From: Takakia lepidozioides
Taxonomy: Eukaryota > Streptophyta > Takakiopsida > Takakiales > Takakiaceae
NCBI GenBank assembly: GCA_030704615.1
Contig: CM060732.1
Coordinates: 77,853,053-77,917,052, forward strand
Length of the DNA stretch: 64,000 nt
Direction: 5' to 3'
Part shown: one piece after another, positions 10,140-21,863 of the stretch
Layout of the letters: every line of letters starts with the position of its first letter
How positions within the stretch are numbered: the stretch's first letter is position 1
Position numbers and translations under genes: made by a program
Notes under the pieces: generated by a model
Told to the model about the DNA's origin: nothing
Seen by the model: the letters and a program-made list of their open reading frames with translations, nothing else
Databases searched by the model: none

Positions 10140-11930
10140 CTACTAGGGTTTGTAATAAAGAGCTAGAATGCAAGTCCTTGACTTCTATGCTTCTACTCAA
10201 GCAAAAATATGGTCTCTAGGTGGTCATAAGAGGCATCTTCTTGCTCTCTTCCACCCCAATGTGCAACCAAGAGTGGTCCAACTCAACTTGCAAGTCATTG
10301 TCCACCAAATCAATCCCCCTTCTAGTCCTTGGGATTTGATTGCAAACTACCATATCTCCATTGCCGAGCAATCATGCATTTGTCTCCTCATCACTTGACA
10401 ATTGCTCCAAATCAACACAAATTATCTCAATGTGTAGGAGCAATGCTTGTAACTTACAATAATGCTCCCAAGCAATCCGCCTTGGATCCCACTCTCACGC
10501 CATATGCCTCATTTGGGGTCTTGCACCAATCCATCATCCATGTGCTCCCCGTGGTCATTTGAATGCATGTTTCATGACCTCTTGGCCTATGTGTTGCTCT
10601 CCTTCATCATAACATGAATCAACACCTCTCCACTTCACACACAAATGGATCTCAAAGGCCTTCACCTCTTGCTAGTTCAAGAGCTCCCCTTCTCAAACTT
10701 GAACTTACAAACTCAAGCGAGCATGCTCCACACATGCACCACTTGCTTGGTCAACTATCCACCACAAAGCTCGCACTACCAAGAGCATGAATAGCCAAGT
10801 ATTGCCTCCCCCTCTTGTCACATTACATAGTTAGGGTGAAGCTATGCATACATTGAATGATGATTTCCCTTCAAGGATTTCCCACCACATGTTCTCCAAG
10901 CCCTTCCAATGGCACCCTAAGCTTGGCTCCACACCACCATGATTGGAAGATTTCTTCACATGCTCCCTTTCAAAACCTCTTGAGCTTCTTAGTGCTCTCC
11001 AAGTGCTTGCCCTTGTTGTCTTCAAGCCCAAGCATATATAGCTCATTGGCTTCTCTTCCACAACATCCACACTTTGAACTTGCTTAACCCTAGCTTGATA
11101 GTGAAATGAGCACTAACAAGCCTTTAGTCACTCTCCACAAGCCATGGTGCACACCATCGACTCCATAATGCATACAAAGGATTCTCAAACCCTAGAATCC
11201 ATGCTTCCACACACACAAGACTTCCTCCTTACAATCCTTGCAAAATCTTGTGACTCAAGAGCTTTCTTCTCAAGCTCTCCAACTCCTTGGTGCATGCAAT
11301 ACTCGAGCACCTTTCCTTACAACCCCTTGCAAGCCTTGTGATACAAGAGCTAAATTCTCCTAGCTCTCAACCTCTTTAAAATACAAGTGCAAAACTAATC
11401 CTTACACTCCGCACTCACAAGCATAAGGTCATCTTCTTGTAGTGATAAGAGATGAGAAATGAGAGAAGTGGAAGACAATGAAAGCTCTCAAAGCATGAAG
11501 CAATCACACTAAGAACAAGCCCTAGTCCTTCCAAGTGAAATCCACTCTATCACATAAACTAAGTCAAGCCAAGGGCACCCTTGCTAAGGGAATCCACCCT
11601 ACAAAGCCCTCAACACACTCCCTCTCAATACCTAGAGCTATGGAAGTGAGAGAGGCTCATGGAGGCTCAACTACAAGAAGATGAGCCTCCTCAACACTCA
11701 TAAGGGGAAAACCTATCTCCATGTCTCAAGTGAGGCTCGACACCTCACTTGGCATGTGAGACCAAATGAAGTCCCAACACACAAAATATAAATATAAATA
11801 TCTAAAATGTCCTAGTTAACTAGAAGTAGGTAATTCTAGATAACCATGACTAAAACCATGACATCTACTCTGGCCTGCACGAAGCCTACTGTTAGCCTAT
11901 GTCTAGTGTAGAATACCAGTAGACTAGGCT
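10140..11930. other. No gene recognised (1.8 kb)
   Basis: Moderately AT-rich sequence with only short ORFs that have no recognisable motif. The + strand is enriched in CTT/CAAG/CTCCA words, such as TTACAACCCCTTGCAAGCC near 11315, as often seen in retroelement UTRs or LTRs. I could not find ends or a second copy. Confidence 0.4.
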
Positions 11931-12249
11931 ATCGTGGTTTTTCAGAATTGCCGAATTCGACAAAATTGGATATGAAATGAAAATTGCCATTCAGAATTGA
12001 ATTTGAATGGGAAGAAATGCATAAACTATTGACAAGAACAAACTTATGTTGGATTTGGGGATCAAGAAAACAGTTGTGAAAAAAACAACCGGACATTTCC
12101 GAAACCACTGTCCTAAAAAAACCACCACATTGAACAAAACAAGCAATACAACCAGCACGGTAATCTTTCGCCACCCTAAACCATTACCCTAATCGACCAG
12201 AACAAGCACACACAAATCCTATTGCACACAAAACCATCACAGAAAACCA

Positions 12250-12560
12250 CCCTACAAACCATCGGTGAATTGAACAACAACACTGAAGCAATGAAGCAAG
12301 AGTGCACTGAAGCACAGAATGGAGCAGGAGTGAAATGAATTGACAGAGAATGAAGCAGGAATGAAGCAAACAACGAAGCAGACAATGAAACAGAAACCTA
12401 ATGTGCACCGAAGCACGGACTGAAGCACTGAAGTACAGGTGAGAGTGCACTGAAGACAATGCAGTGCAACATAGAATGAAGCAGGATCCAAACGAATTGA
12501 ATCGAGAACAGGCCACATGAATCGAGAGCAGGCCATATGAATTGAGAACAGGCCAAGACA
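12250..12560 (+). repeat. Imperfect GAAGCA-rich repeats and a 22-bp triplet repeat
   Basis: GAAGCA-containing words (GAATGAAGCAGGA, ACTGAAGCAC) recur from 12280 to 12480. They are followed by three near-copies of GAATCGAGAACAGGCCACAT-type units at 12493-12556. Minus-strand ORFs here are Cys/Phe/Leu-rich and look like repeat translations. Confidence 0.65.
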
Positions 12561-12649
12561 AAACATGAAACATAAGACGAAAAGAGGGAGTTTTCAATGC
12601 TGTACCTGCTTATGCCGGCCATTTTGGTGCCCCTGCAACCACAGTCCGT

Positions 12650-12960
12650 CGTTTGATACTCTCTTCCGCACCTCCGCCTGCCGGTAATCGCATTGTGCTC
12701 TCGCCTCTGCACTCGTCAATCTCCACTCGCCACTGTCATGTCTCTCTTCCCCGCTCTTCAAATTTCATCTATTTCACTCTCTCACCTTTCACCCTCTGCT
12801 CTCTCTGCACTCGGCCAAATCTGCTCTCTTCCTCTCCACGCTCCAGTGTACAGTCTCTTTCTCTCCGCGCTCCAAAACTCTTCCCTTTCACGCTCTCCTC
12901 TCTCAACAGTCAAGCTCTCACTCGCGCAGCGCTTACGCGTATAAAATAGGAAGCCCAAAG
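12650..12960. promoter_or_regulatory. Pyrimidine-rich segment next to a TATA-like site
   Basis: About 280 bp of CT-rich sequence lead to CGCGTATAAAATAGG near 12938. It could be a core promoter with a CT-rich upstream region on +, or a GA-rich leader read on minus, but no gene on either side supports it. The next 250 bp (12960-13213) hold nothing recognisable. Confidence 0.25.
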
Positions 12961-13213
12961 GCCGGGCTCAAAGAGCGCACCCCTTATAAACGATCTTCAA
13001 GAATGATCTGAACCATCGCCTCCGTCCAAAATCGAACGGTCGCGCGGCCCAAATGGATGTTCTGCCACATCCATGCAAACTAACATTAACATTGTTCATC
13101 CACACAAATGAAATTAATTCAATTTTTGTTCCAAATTGAATGATGAATGCACACACGTTTGGACAGATGACCGGACAGACGAATGAAAAAAAAACGAAAT
13201 AACTGTAATGACG

Positions 13214-13231
13214 CCACTGGCCCGGTTATCA
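13214..13231 (+). repeat. Left terminal inverted repeat (candidate)
   Basis: CCACTGGCCCGGTTATCA matches the reverse complement of 35484-35502 at most positions with a one-base length difference. Both are followed by TGACGTGA/TCACGTCA words. Confidence 0.5.
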
Positions 13232-13317
13232 GCGTCAGGTCACGTCAGGTTCGGAGAATATTCTTGTAAAAATAATACCAGGTAAAATATTGTCACTTAA
13301 GCAGCCACGTCGCCGAC

Positions 13318-14680
13318 ACGGTGGCGGTGACAAATACATTTTGAAAATTAACAAAATGAACACGACCGCCTATTCGCTTTGTTTTTCGAAATTAAAAAAG
13401 AAATAGCGACCGCCGTATTGGCGGTCGCATCAATTTTTATTTTTTTAAAGCAAGATTGGCGGTCGCACTGGCGGTTGCCTTATTTTTCGAAATAGAAAAA
13501 GAAATAGCGACCGCCATATTGGCGGTCGCTTCAAATATATATTTTTTTAATGCAAGATTGGCGGTCGCACTGGCGGTTGCCTTATTTTTCGAAATGGAAA
13601 AAGAAATAGCGACCGCCATATTGGCGGTTGCTTCAAATATATATTTTTTTAATGCAAGATTGGCGGTCGCACTGGCGGTCGCCTTATTTTTCGAATTAAA
13701 AAAACAAATAGTGACCACTATGCTGGCAGTCGCTTCAATTTATTGTTTTAAAAAAACAAGATTGGCGGTCGCCTAATTTAAAAAAGAAAACAAACGACTG
13801 CCGTATTGGCGGTCGCACGATGGCAAATACATTAACAAAATGAACGCGATCGCCAATTATGGCAGTCGCTTTGTTTTTCGAAATTAAAAAATAAATAGCG
13901 ACCGCCGTATTGGCGGTCGCTTCAATTTTATTTTATTTTTAGAGCAAGATTGGCGGTCGCACTGGCAGTCGCCTTATTTTTCGAAATATAAAAAGAAATA
14001 GCGACCGCCATATTGGCGGTCGCTTCAAATGTTTTAAAAAAAAAAGCAAGATTGGCGGTCGCACTGGCAGTCGCCTTATTTTTCGAATTTAAAAAATAAA
14101 TAGCGACCGCTATGCTGGCGGTCGCTTCAATTTATTGTTTTAAAAAAACAAGATTAACGGTCGTATTGGCGGTCTCCTAATTGAAGAAAGAAAACAAGCA
14201 ATTGCCGTATTGGCGGTCGCACGGTGGCAAATACATTTTTGAAAATTAACAAAATGAACGCGACCGCTAATTATGGCGGTCGCTTTGTTTTTCAAAATTT
14301 AAAAAGAAATAGCGACTGCCGTATTGGCGGTCGCTTCAATTATTATTATTTTAAAGCAAGATTGGCGGTCGCACTGGCGGTCGCTTTATTTTTCGAAATA
14401 GAAAAAGAAATAGCGACCGCCATATTGGCGGTCGCTTCAAATTTGTTTTTAATAAAAGCAAGATTGGCGGTCGCACTAGCGGTCGCTTTACTTTTCGAAT
14501 AAAAAAAATAAACAGCGACCGCTATCTTGGCGGTCGCTTACATTTAAAAATATACAGAAGTGACCGCAATATTGCACAAAATGAAAGGAAATAAAAGCGA
14601 CCGCAGTAGTGGCGGTCATTTGTTTTTCATTTAAAAAAAAAATACGGACCGTAATATTAGCGGTCGCTTAATTTCAAAAT
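13318..14680 (+). repeat. Palindrome array 1 (about 102-bp higher-order units)
   Basis: Units of GCGACCGCC-N5-GGCGGTCGC are followed by a TTCAAAT/T-rich spacer, a tandem pair GGCGGTCGCACTGGCGGTCGC, and TTATTTTTCGAAA plus an A-rich stretch. Successive AGCGACC starts at 13405, 13506, 13608 and 13710 give periods of 101-102 bp. The array continues in looser form to 14680. Open frames across it translate to Ala/Val/Ile repeats and are artefacts. It lies between the left inverted repeat and the transposase promoter. Confidence 0.9.
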
Positions 14681-14777
14681 TACAACAAATATGATTGTAC
14701 AGCCTTTTTTGGGTGGGCGCTATTGGTTCGTCATTTATTCATTTCACTTTCATTTCACTTTAACCCCTCTTGGATCA

Positions 14778-14784
14778 TATATAA
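14778..14784 (+). promoter_or_regulatory. TATA box of the transposase gene
   Basis: TATATAA, followed by GGGAGAAGGGTCACCAAGC and a CATCACTTC stretch. It lies about 100 bp after the last palindrome and about 340 bp before the BED finger. The layout matches the promoters of the other two genes in this element. Confidence 0.6.
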
Positions 14785-15121
14785 GGGAGAAGGGTCACCA
14801 AGCTCATCACTTCTTTTGGCACAAACACTTGAGGTTGCTTTGGATGTTCTCTTCCATTGAACGAGAGTGTAGCCCAAGAGGAGGGTGCGCACATTTTGCC
14901 GTTGTGGCTTCCACCAGAACCACTTCAGCAGATTGTGTATAAGCTCAACACTACAACCCACATCGACCCACTTGGGTTGCTGACAGGTGTGGAAGTGTTG
15001 GGCTATCGCATTGCACTCTACATTCACAACACGTTCATTTATAGGTGACTGTTTTTTGTTGCTTGCATCGCTAGGTCCCAGAGGAGTGGATATTGGGTGA
15101 AGATGAGGGAGGAATGAAGCC

Positions 15122-18098
15122 CTTGGTATACGGCAATCCCGAACACTGTCAGTGCCACTGGTAGTGTTGAGTGCAACCTATGTGGATTAAAGCTTTCTTA
15201 TCGTAAGGATCGGTTGCTCGCTCACCTCGGCTATAAATGTGTGAAGAGCGCTGGGTGGATTTATGCCCCAAAGCATCTATGCGGGTAAAAAACCACTTTG
15301 CCCAGTGTGGAGGCAATATTCCAATGTCTTTGGATCTGGACATGACCTCTGAGCAGAACACTTCATCTTCCCGTCAGGATGCCCCGATTAGTACCCAGGG
15401 CGACTCTTGTGAGGCTTCGGGTGTCCTTGGACAAGTGGGTTGTGCCGGAGCAACACCTGCTTCGACACCTCTTTATACCCTTACACATCAACGGAGTAGA
15501 GGATTACGGCAGCAATCCATGCAAGAAGGTCTTAACTTGTCTGCGAAAAGACAGTTGGATAAAAAATGGGCGCAATTTTTCTTCAAGGCCAACATACCAT
15601 TTAATGTGGCAAGACTTCCGGCATTTGTTTCTGCTGTTAGAGCGACCTCGGAGTCCAGATCCACGTACGTGCCTCCGACTTATCACAATCTCCGCACAGG
15701 ATTGCTAGAAGACGTCATAACCGAGCTTACCCAAAATATCAACGATAGGACGAGCGAGTGTATCAGAAAATATGGAAACACTATATGTGCCGATGGTTGG
15801 AGTTTTATCACAAACAGACCGTTGTTCAATGTCATGCTCGTATGTCCAGCTGGGGAACAATTCTTGGGATCGGTCGACACTAGCGGCGAGAAGAAAGATG
15901 GACGTTATCAATGCCAACTACTGACGGACTTCATCGAACAAGTCGGAAGTGATACAATCGTGCAAATATGCACAAACAATGCCGCTAACATGAGAAACAC
16001 TGCAGACATGTTGTTGGCACGTTATCCCCATATGTACTATCAAGGTTGTGCTGCTCATATCTTTGACCTCTTTTTGGAAGATTGGGGAAAAGAACAGTGG
16101 GTGAAACAACTTGTCAAGCGAGCGAAGACTGTTGTGTCGTTCATCCGCACACACCACATCCCTTTGGCAATATATAGGAGTTACGAACCCAAATACAGCC
16201 TCCGCAATCCACGCGAAACTTGTTTTGCCACTAACTTCTTGATGGTGGATCGGTTGGTGACGGTGAAGAGCAGTCTGGAGCACACCATCATCAATCCTCA
16301 ATGGGATGCGTACACACGGACATTGCGGGACTCCAGAAAAGCCAAGTCATTGGGCAAAAGTCAAAAAGTTCGAAATAACATTCGTAGAGATGATTTCTGG
16401 AAGAAATGTGAAAACTTTGTTTATATGGTTGAGCCAGTGTTAATCGTCTTGCGGGAGTTTGATGGAAAGTAACCAGTAATGGGCAAGGCATGGTTACTAA
16501 TGCAAAATCTTGATAAACACGTTCAATCCTTGAGGCATCCTCCCTTCTCCTTGGAACCTGAACTTGCGGACAGTGCTAAGAATGCATTTCACGACCGTCG
16601 TTTGATGGTTCGAATGGACTTGCATTATGCGGGGGCTTTGCTCAATCCATTCTTGCTCGACAATACCATGCTCCGAGACGACGCTGATGCCAAGGTCGGC
16701 CTCGTGCGAGTGCTCATGCGACTGGCTCCGCCGAACCATGCAGAGAGAGCTATATCCGAGTACCAATGCTTCTCAGATCGCCGCAACCTTTTTGAGGACA
16801 TGCCGGATCCAAAAGAGCTCAATATGTTGCCACATGAATGGTGGGATCTGATTGGAGCTGGAGCAAAAACATTGGCTCCCATTGCGAAGCGTATTCTTGC
16901 TCAAGTGTGCTCTGCCTCATCTTGCGAACGCAATTGGAGCAGTTACTCATTTGTTTACAACAAGATTTGCAACAGGTTGAATCCCGCGAGGGCTGACAAA
17001 TTGGTGTATGTGTATACCAATTGCCGACTGCTACGTGAGAGGGCAGCGGATGATGCTACAGTATAGTATGAGAGGAATTTGCATTCCGAAGACTCTGCTT
17101 CTGAGGCTGATTCGATGAGTGACGATACTGAGCCTCAGATAGAATCATCTCAGAGAGAATCATCTGCCTCCAATAGTGAAGATGGATCCAATGATGCTCC
17201 CGAAAATGCGTATGACCCATTTACATTCACAGAGGAGGATGTTTATATCCAGCCGACCTTTAATGACCTTCTTGAAGAAGTGCGTATCGCAGATGAAGGT
17301 GAAGCTGCAATTGTGTCATCCCCAGAACATGGTCCTCAAAATGAAGTTGGGGTCGATCCTAGCCCCTACTACACGCTGAAGCCACCGGTAGTGCCCCAAT
17401 GGAGCTTAGGGGTGATATCCTGCCAGGACCGATCGACGTACGCAACCCTGTTCATACAAACGATGGTGTCGAACCCATTGTACAGTCGACGGGACGGGAT
17501 CATGCCTCACCGATACGACCAGCTCCACCACAATGCCAAAACCGATCCAGCTCCCCATCAACACAGCGGGCGTTAAAGAGCAGCAGGGTTGATTTGTTTT
17601 CTACACGCATGCATCATTCTGCTGCATTGGACCGGGCGGAAGTTGAAGCCTCGGATGATGACAACCTGCCACTATAATTCCACTTGACGTGTTGCACAGC
17701 AGACCCGTGGTTCCTCACATGCCGGACCATCTAATGCCGGTCCATCTCGGGCAGTCCTCTCTCCGCTACCTCCTTCGAGATCACCTTTGATTACGTCCCA
17801 AGTCCATAAATGACAGAGAACAGTCCAACCTTTTGTAGGTGATCGGCCCATAAACAGGCCAGATACCGTGGATGGTATTCAAGACCGGAGCAGGAGTCGA
17901 CCCCAGAGAGAACTAAATGTGGTTCGAGGTCGCTTGCAAATTCAAAGGCCTGGACATATGAGGTCGGATAGGGAGGACGATTCCAGCACTGATCATGGCA
18001 ACGGTGGTGAAGTTGAAGGTGACCCGGATTTTCAACCCATCGGAGCATTAGGATTAGGATCTTTTTCCTCCCGCCGTCGAAGCAGTAAAATGAATTGA
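15122..18098 (+). pseudogene. BED-finger / DUF659 / hAT-family transposase, decayed
   Basis: A BED-type zinc finger (CNLC..HLGYKC) is encoded at about 15164-15241 in one frame. The body continues from 15237 in another frame. It has a DUF659/hAT core: CADGWSFITN with a likely catalytic Asp, DTSGEKKDGRYQCQLL, QICTNNAANM and GCAAHIFDLFLED. The hAT dimerisation region CSASSCERNWSSYSFVYNK..NRLNPARADKLVYVY lies at about 16900-17010. TAA (16470-16472) and TAG (17064-17066) are in frame with coding sequence on both sides. An acidic Ser/Glu/Asp tail follows to about 17680, with a further frameshift, and possibly to 18098. hAT enzymes cut and paste DNA by binding terminal and subterminal repeats, so the palindrome arrays are the natural candidate sites (inference). 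An AATAAA lies at 18225-18230. Confidence 0.85.
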
Positions 18099-18224
18099 AG
18101 CAAAACAACTGTAGGCATGCATCAGCACTTTTTAGTTGACATGTTTATATTTCTGTACTGAAGTAATACCAATGTGATCATTGTTACTATGAGTATTTGT
18201 ATTGCTGTTGTGTATGTGTTGGAA

Positions 18225-18230
18225 AATAAA
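18225..18230 (+). terminator. Possible polyadenylation signal of the transposase gene
   Basis: AATAAA about 130 bp after the last plausible codon of the transposase tail and before palindrome array 2. Confidence 0.4.
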
Positions 18231-18394
18231 AGATGTTGCCCATGTAGATACCAGCCAAAATGTCGGCCAAAAACACCGTCACTTGCTCATGTTTGTGTTC
18301 GGTGATTTGCTTGTGGAATGGAGAACAATTGTGCCATGCTTCCAACTGTGCATTCATTTTTTATTTAAATGGAGCGACCGCCAAGGTGACGGTC

Positions 18395-18482
18395 GCTTCT
18401 ACGAAGTGTGACCTGCGCATGGAGCGAGGAGTGAGGCGGGGGGGAGGGGGGCATATAAGCTCCGGGACATTCTCCCCTCATT
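18395..18482 (+). promoter_or_regulatory. Promoter-like block, copy 1
   Basis: CTTCTACGAAG..GCGCATGGAGCGA, a G-rich run, TATAA at 18454-18458, then CTCCGGGACATTCTCCCCTCA. The block is near-identical to 18627-18708 and similar to 19581-19672. No gene follows this copy directly. Confidence 0.6.
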
Positions 18483-18626
18483 TTATTTTATTTTAATATA
18501 TAAATGCAGCGACCGCCATTACTGGCGGTCGTTTTTTTTTTTTTTTTGGCGAAATGGAGCGACCGCCATTTGTGGCGGTTTTTATTATTATTATTTTTAA
18601 ATGGAGCGACTGCCATGGTGGCGGTC

Positions 18627-18708
18627 GCTTCTACGAGGTCTGCCCTGCGCGTGGAGCGACGGGGGGAGGGCCCCATATAAGCCCCAAGTCATTCTCCCCT
18701 CACTTCCA
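18627..18708 (+). promoter_or_regulatory. Promoter-like block, copy 2
   Basis: The same layout as copy 1: TCTACGAGG..GCGCGTGGAGCGA, a G-rich run, TATAA at 18676-18680, then ATTCTCCCCTCACTTCC. It probably arose by tandem duplication of the promoter with its palindromes. Confidence 0.6.
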
Positions 18709-19580
18709 TTACCGGCAGTTTTTGTTTTTACAAAATGCAGTGACCGCCATTTCTGGCGATCGTCGTGATGGTTATTTTTTAAGATGCAGCGACCGCCATT
18801 ACTGGCGGTCGCTTTTATTTTAATTATTTTGGAAATGAAGCGACCGCCTATGTTGGCGGTCGCTTATTTTTTTTTAAGTTTTTGAAAATGAAGCGACCGC
18901 CTATGTTGGCGGTCGCTTATTTATTTTAAATATTTTGAAAATGAAGAGACCGCCGATGCTGGCGGTCGCTTATTTATTTTAAATGTTTTGAAAATGAAGC
19001 GACCGCCGATGCTAGTGGTCGCTTATTTATTTTAAATGTTTTTGAAAATGAAACGACCGCCTATGCTGGCGGTTGCTTATTTTTTTTAATTTTTTTTAAA
19101 TGTAGCCACCGCTTATGTTGGCGGTCGCTTATTTTTTTTTAAGTTTTTGAAAATAAAGCGACCGCCTATGTTGGCGGTCGCTTATTTATTTTAAATGTTT
19201 TGAAAATGAAGCGACTGCCTATGCTGGCGGTTGCTTATTTTTTTTAATTTTTAAAAAATGAAGCAACCGCCTATGTTGGCGGTCGCTTATTTTTTTTTAA
19301 GTTTTTGAAAATGAAGCGACCGCCTATGTTGGCGGTCGCTTACTTATTCTAAATGTTTTGAAAATGAAGCGACCGCATATGATGGTGGTCGATTTTTTTT
19401 AAACTGAAGCGACCGCCTATGTTGACGGTCGTTTTTTTTTAAAATTTCCGGAAAATGGAGCGACCGCCTGTTTTGGCAGTCGTTTTTTTTTTTCCCCGGA
19501 AAATGGAGCGACCGCTTGTTCTGGTGGTCGCTTATTTTTTGATTTTCCCGAAAATCGAGCGACCGCCAAGTTGGCGGTCG

Positions 19581-19672
19581 CTTCTAGAAGATTCGCCCTT
19601 CACATGGCCCGATAAATGAGGGCGGGGGGGGGGGATATAAGCCAAGGGAGGCTTATTCTCCCCTCACTTCCT
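19581..19672 (+). promoter_or_regulatory. Promoter of the coiled-coil/RING gene (copy 3)
   Basis: CTTCTAGAAGATTCGCCC..., a run of about 12 G, TATAA at 19636-19640, then ATTCTCCCCTCACTTCC. The shared initiator-like ATTCTCCCCTCACTTCC lies about 20 bp after TATAA. The first ATG of the downstream ORF is at 19957, giving a leader of about 280 bp. Confidence 0.6.
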
Positions 19673-19956
19673 CTCCACACAACTTCTGTATGCGTGGCAT
19701 TTCATTATTCCAAGGCACGTAGTCACGTGGAGAAGGAGGCCATTGGTTGGATAGGGGGTATTTTTTGCCCTGATTTCTGTGAGGTCGTTGCAGAATGCTC
19801 CCATAGGCCCTCCTCTGGCTTCCAGGATCATTTTATTCTACAAAATTAGCTTTTAGGAAGTATTTTGACACCTACTCAAACCTACTTAACGGGGGAAGGG
19901 TTTAGAGTTACGTCTTTTTAGAAAACCTCGTTTAGTATTGCTCTGATTGTTGTAGA

Positions 19957-20233
19957 ATGGCAGAGGGCCAGGACGATGACCGTCATGGAAGAGATGACCC
20001 CAATGAACATGGACCGCCCCCTAAGAAAATCAAAAGGTCAAGGCAAGACTTGAATTGGGAAGTATTTGGTGACCCTAGCATACTAGCAGAAGAGGGCTGG
20101 GAGGATGTTCTGGAAGAGTTCCGGTGGCCGATGGCGAGATGCAAAAAATTCATGAAATGGTACCACATCAATTGATTGTGGCCTTTGGATAGGCATGACG
20201 TGCGAACCCGAAACAATTACGCAGAGTCCAGGT
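19957..20233 (+). pseudogene. Coiled-coil/RING gene, 5' part before the chromovirus insertion
   Basis: The ORF starts at ATG 19957 with an acidic His/Asp-rich N-terminus and a nuclear-localisation-like PPKKIKRSR. A Trp-rich segment (GWEDVLEEFRWPMARCKKF) follows to an in-frame TGA at 20173-20175. Removing the retrotransposon and one copy of its target duplication keeps the frame: codons run on from 20176 through the junction into 27119 and to 27615, with stops TGA 20173, TAA 27178 and TAG 27613. This supports one gene interrupted by both insertion and point mutations. I do not recognise this N-terminal domain. Confidence 0.65.
20229..20233 (+). repeat. Target-site duplication, left copy (CAGGT)
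   Basis: CAGGT directly precedes TGTCGCG of the left LTR and recurs at 27114-27118 directly after CGCGACA of the right LTR. Five bases is the usual Ty3 duplication length. Confidence 0.95.
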
Positions 20234-20957
20234 TGTCGCGCACCTCCCTTCGGTAAGCTCCCCTTCACGTCATAGTTACTCGCTTTGATGCGCGCGCCTG
20301 ACTCCCAACCTGGCCGCCGGGCCAACTTGGAGCTTCGGCTGCTCACCGGGACATAACGGTCCCCCTTCGCTTCCCACTAAACCCTCCACCTATTTGGGAC
20401 TAGTGGAATTCCCTTTGGTAGATGGCAGTCCGGAACAGCTCCCCACTCTTTGGTCGCTTTTCGGCTCGCTCGCTTACTCACTAGTTTTTGGTCACAAACG
20501 GGCTTGCACCGTTCTCGGGGTTACTACTCCCTATATATACTTCTGTAGCTGTCCGCGGGGGTTTCACAACCAGCCATGCCATTTTATGGCAAACCACCAC
20601 GAAAACTCTCGACTCCCGGTGATGAGTCGCGGTGAGTCTTGGCCCGCTCACCACGGCCCCTATGGACCGTGATGAGTCCCAAGATTCCCCACGACTCCCA
20701 CCACGAGGTCTCCGCCCCCATGGTGAGTCCTATGCCACCCCCACTAAGTCCCGCTAAGCTACCACCACCCCTTGTGGAGCCACCCCCACCGCAACCCGGT
20801 GTGCGGGGCTCCACCTAGTGAGCGCCTCCGCCTCCTTGAGTGCCTTGGGCACTCAAGGGTGCTTCAGCCCCCATACCTATCGCTGCCGCTGCCCCCACCA
20901 CAGGGGCAGCCCCTCATGTGTCCCAACCCCCTGCCCTCAAGGCAAAGGGCCGCGACA
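20234..20957 (-). repeat. 3' LTR of the chromovirus
   Basis: 724 bp. It carries about 85 bp (near 20330-20415) missing from the other LTR. On the minus strand it follows the polypurine-like GGTAGGGGTG at 20958-20967. Confidence 0.93.
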
Positions 20958-20967
20958 CACACCCCTA
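20958..20967 (-). other. Polypurine tract of the chromovirus
   Basis: Minus-strand GGTAGGGGTG, directly before the 3' LTR start TGTCGCGG. It holds one T-containing interruption, but its position is right. Confidence 0.55.
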
Positions 20968-21863
20968 CCAACAGGGAGTCGATGTCCTCATCGACTTGTC
21001 CATTTTGTAGAAACGAACATCCAAGTTGTGGCGTCCCACATCAAGGAGTTTGTTTCCGTACCATGGCGTCCCATGGCAAAGAACCAAACCCCACACTTGA
21101 CTCTACTCTCCACTAGCTAGTTCGGCCGACTTCCTCCAAGTCCCGGCCAAGGGTGGAGCCTCTCCAGCTCCTCCCAGTGCACTCTTCTTGGCCTACTTCA
21201 AGGCCAAGGAACGATCCTCCCCAAGGATCGAATCGCCTTACTGCAACAACATTGCTTGCGATCGCTCATGATGCCGCTTTTGGCATCACCTTGAGCAAGG
21301 GTTCACCTGGAACCCTCTTTGACTAGGAAGATAACCTTGAACCAACCGTGCGCCCCAATCACTACAATTGGGTCCGCCTTGGAATGCTGGCCTGAGGTAA
21401 GGGAACACGCCGAAGCCGCACTACGACTTCGTCCCGAGGCTACACGATTATAGTACGTGAACGGAAGCACGTAGCTTCCGCGTTAGCCCGCACTACAAGG
21501 CAACCCCCTCGGTAGCGCAGTTATAGTATGCGCACGCGCCAGGTGCGCACTAGCACGTGAACTCCCAAAGAAGGCGCAAGTTTCCTTGCCCCTTGGATGG
21601 GGGTCACCCGATTTCGGCACTACGCAAACACACGATTAACCCAATTTACCTCTCCCACTTTTATAAGCTAGCATGCATTCTACACACTAGCCAACCATAC
21701 CATGCATCACCATTCCAAACAAAATAGGACGCACAACATTTGGAACCCATTTCCTTTATAACAAATTTTTGTACAATACAAGTTTTTGCAATCGGATTCC
21801 TAAGCTAGCTAAGCCGGGCTAAGCATGCATTTCCTCCCCCACGCTCCAAGGTTGATGTCCCCA

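Larger units (their letters stand above)
18370..19590 (+). repeat. Palindrome array 2 (about 53-bp units)
   Basis: About 20 units of GAAGCGACCGCC-TATGTT-GGCGGTCGCTT with a TATTT/TTTTGAAAATG spacer. In the cleanest part (18789 to about 19370) units recur every 51-53 bp. Single or few units also flank two promoter-like blocks at 18395-18482 and 18627-18708. The array ends just before the promoter of the RING gene. Confidence 0.9.

Noticed and set aside
12176-12712. Minus-strand Cys/Phe/Leu-rich ORFs
   Set aside because: They come from translating GAAGCA-type repeats; composition repeats with the DNA words and no domain is seen.
13205-13219. 8-bp target duplication at the ends of the 22-kb element
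   Set aside because: Left flank (..AATGACG) and right flank (TCAGACTC..) do not match in any register near the inverted repeats.
13437-13776. Overlapping ORFs on both strands over palindrome array 1
   Set aside because: Their Ala/Val/Ile/Glu-periodic translations follow the 102-bp unit exactly, so they are repeat artefacts.
15237-17066. Two separate transposase-like genes (15237-16472 and 16479-17066)
   Set aside because: They lie in the same frame separated only by TAA, and DUF659 and dimerisation parts belong to one hAT protein.
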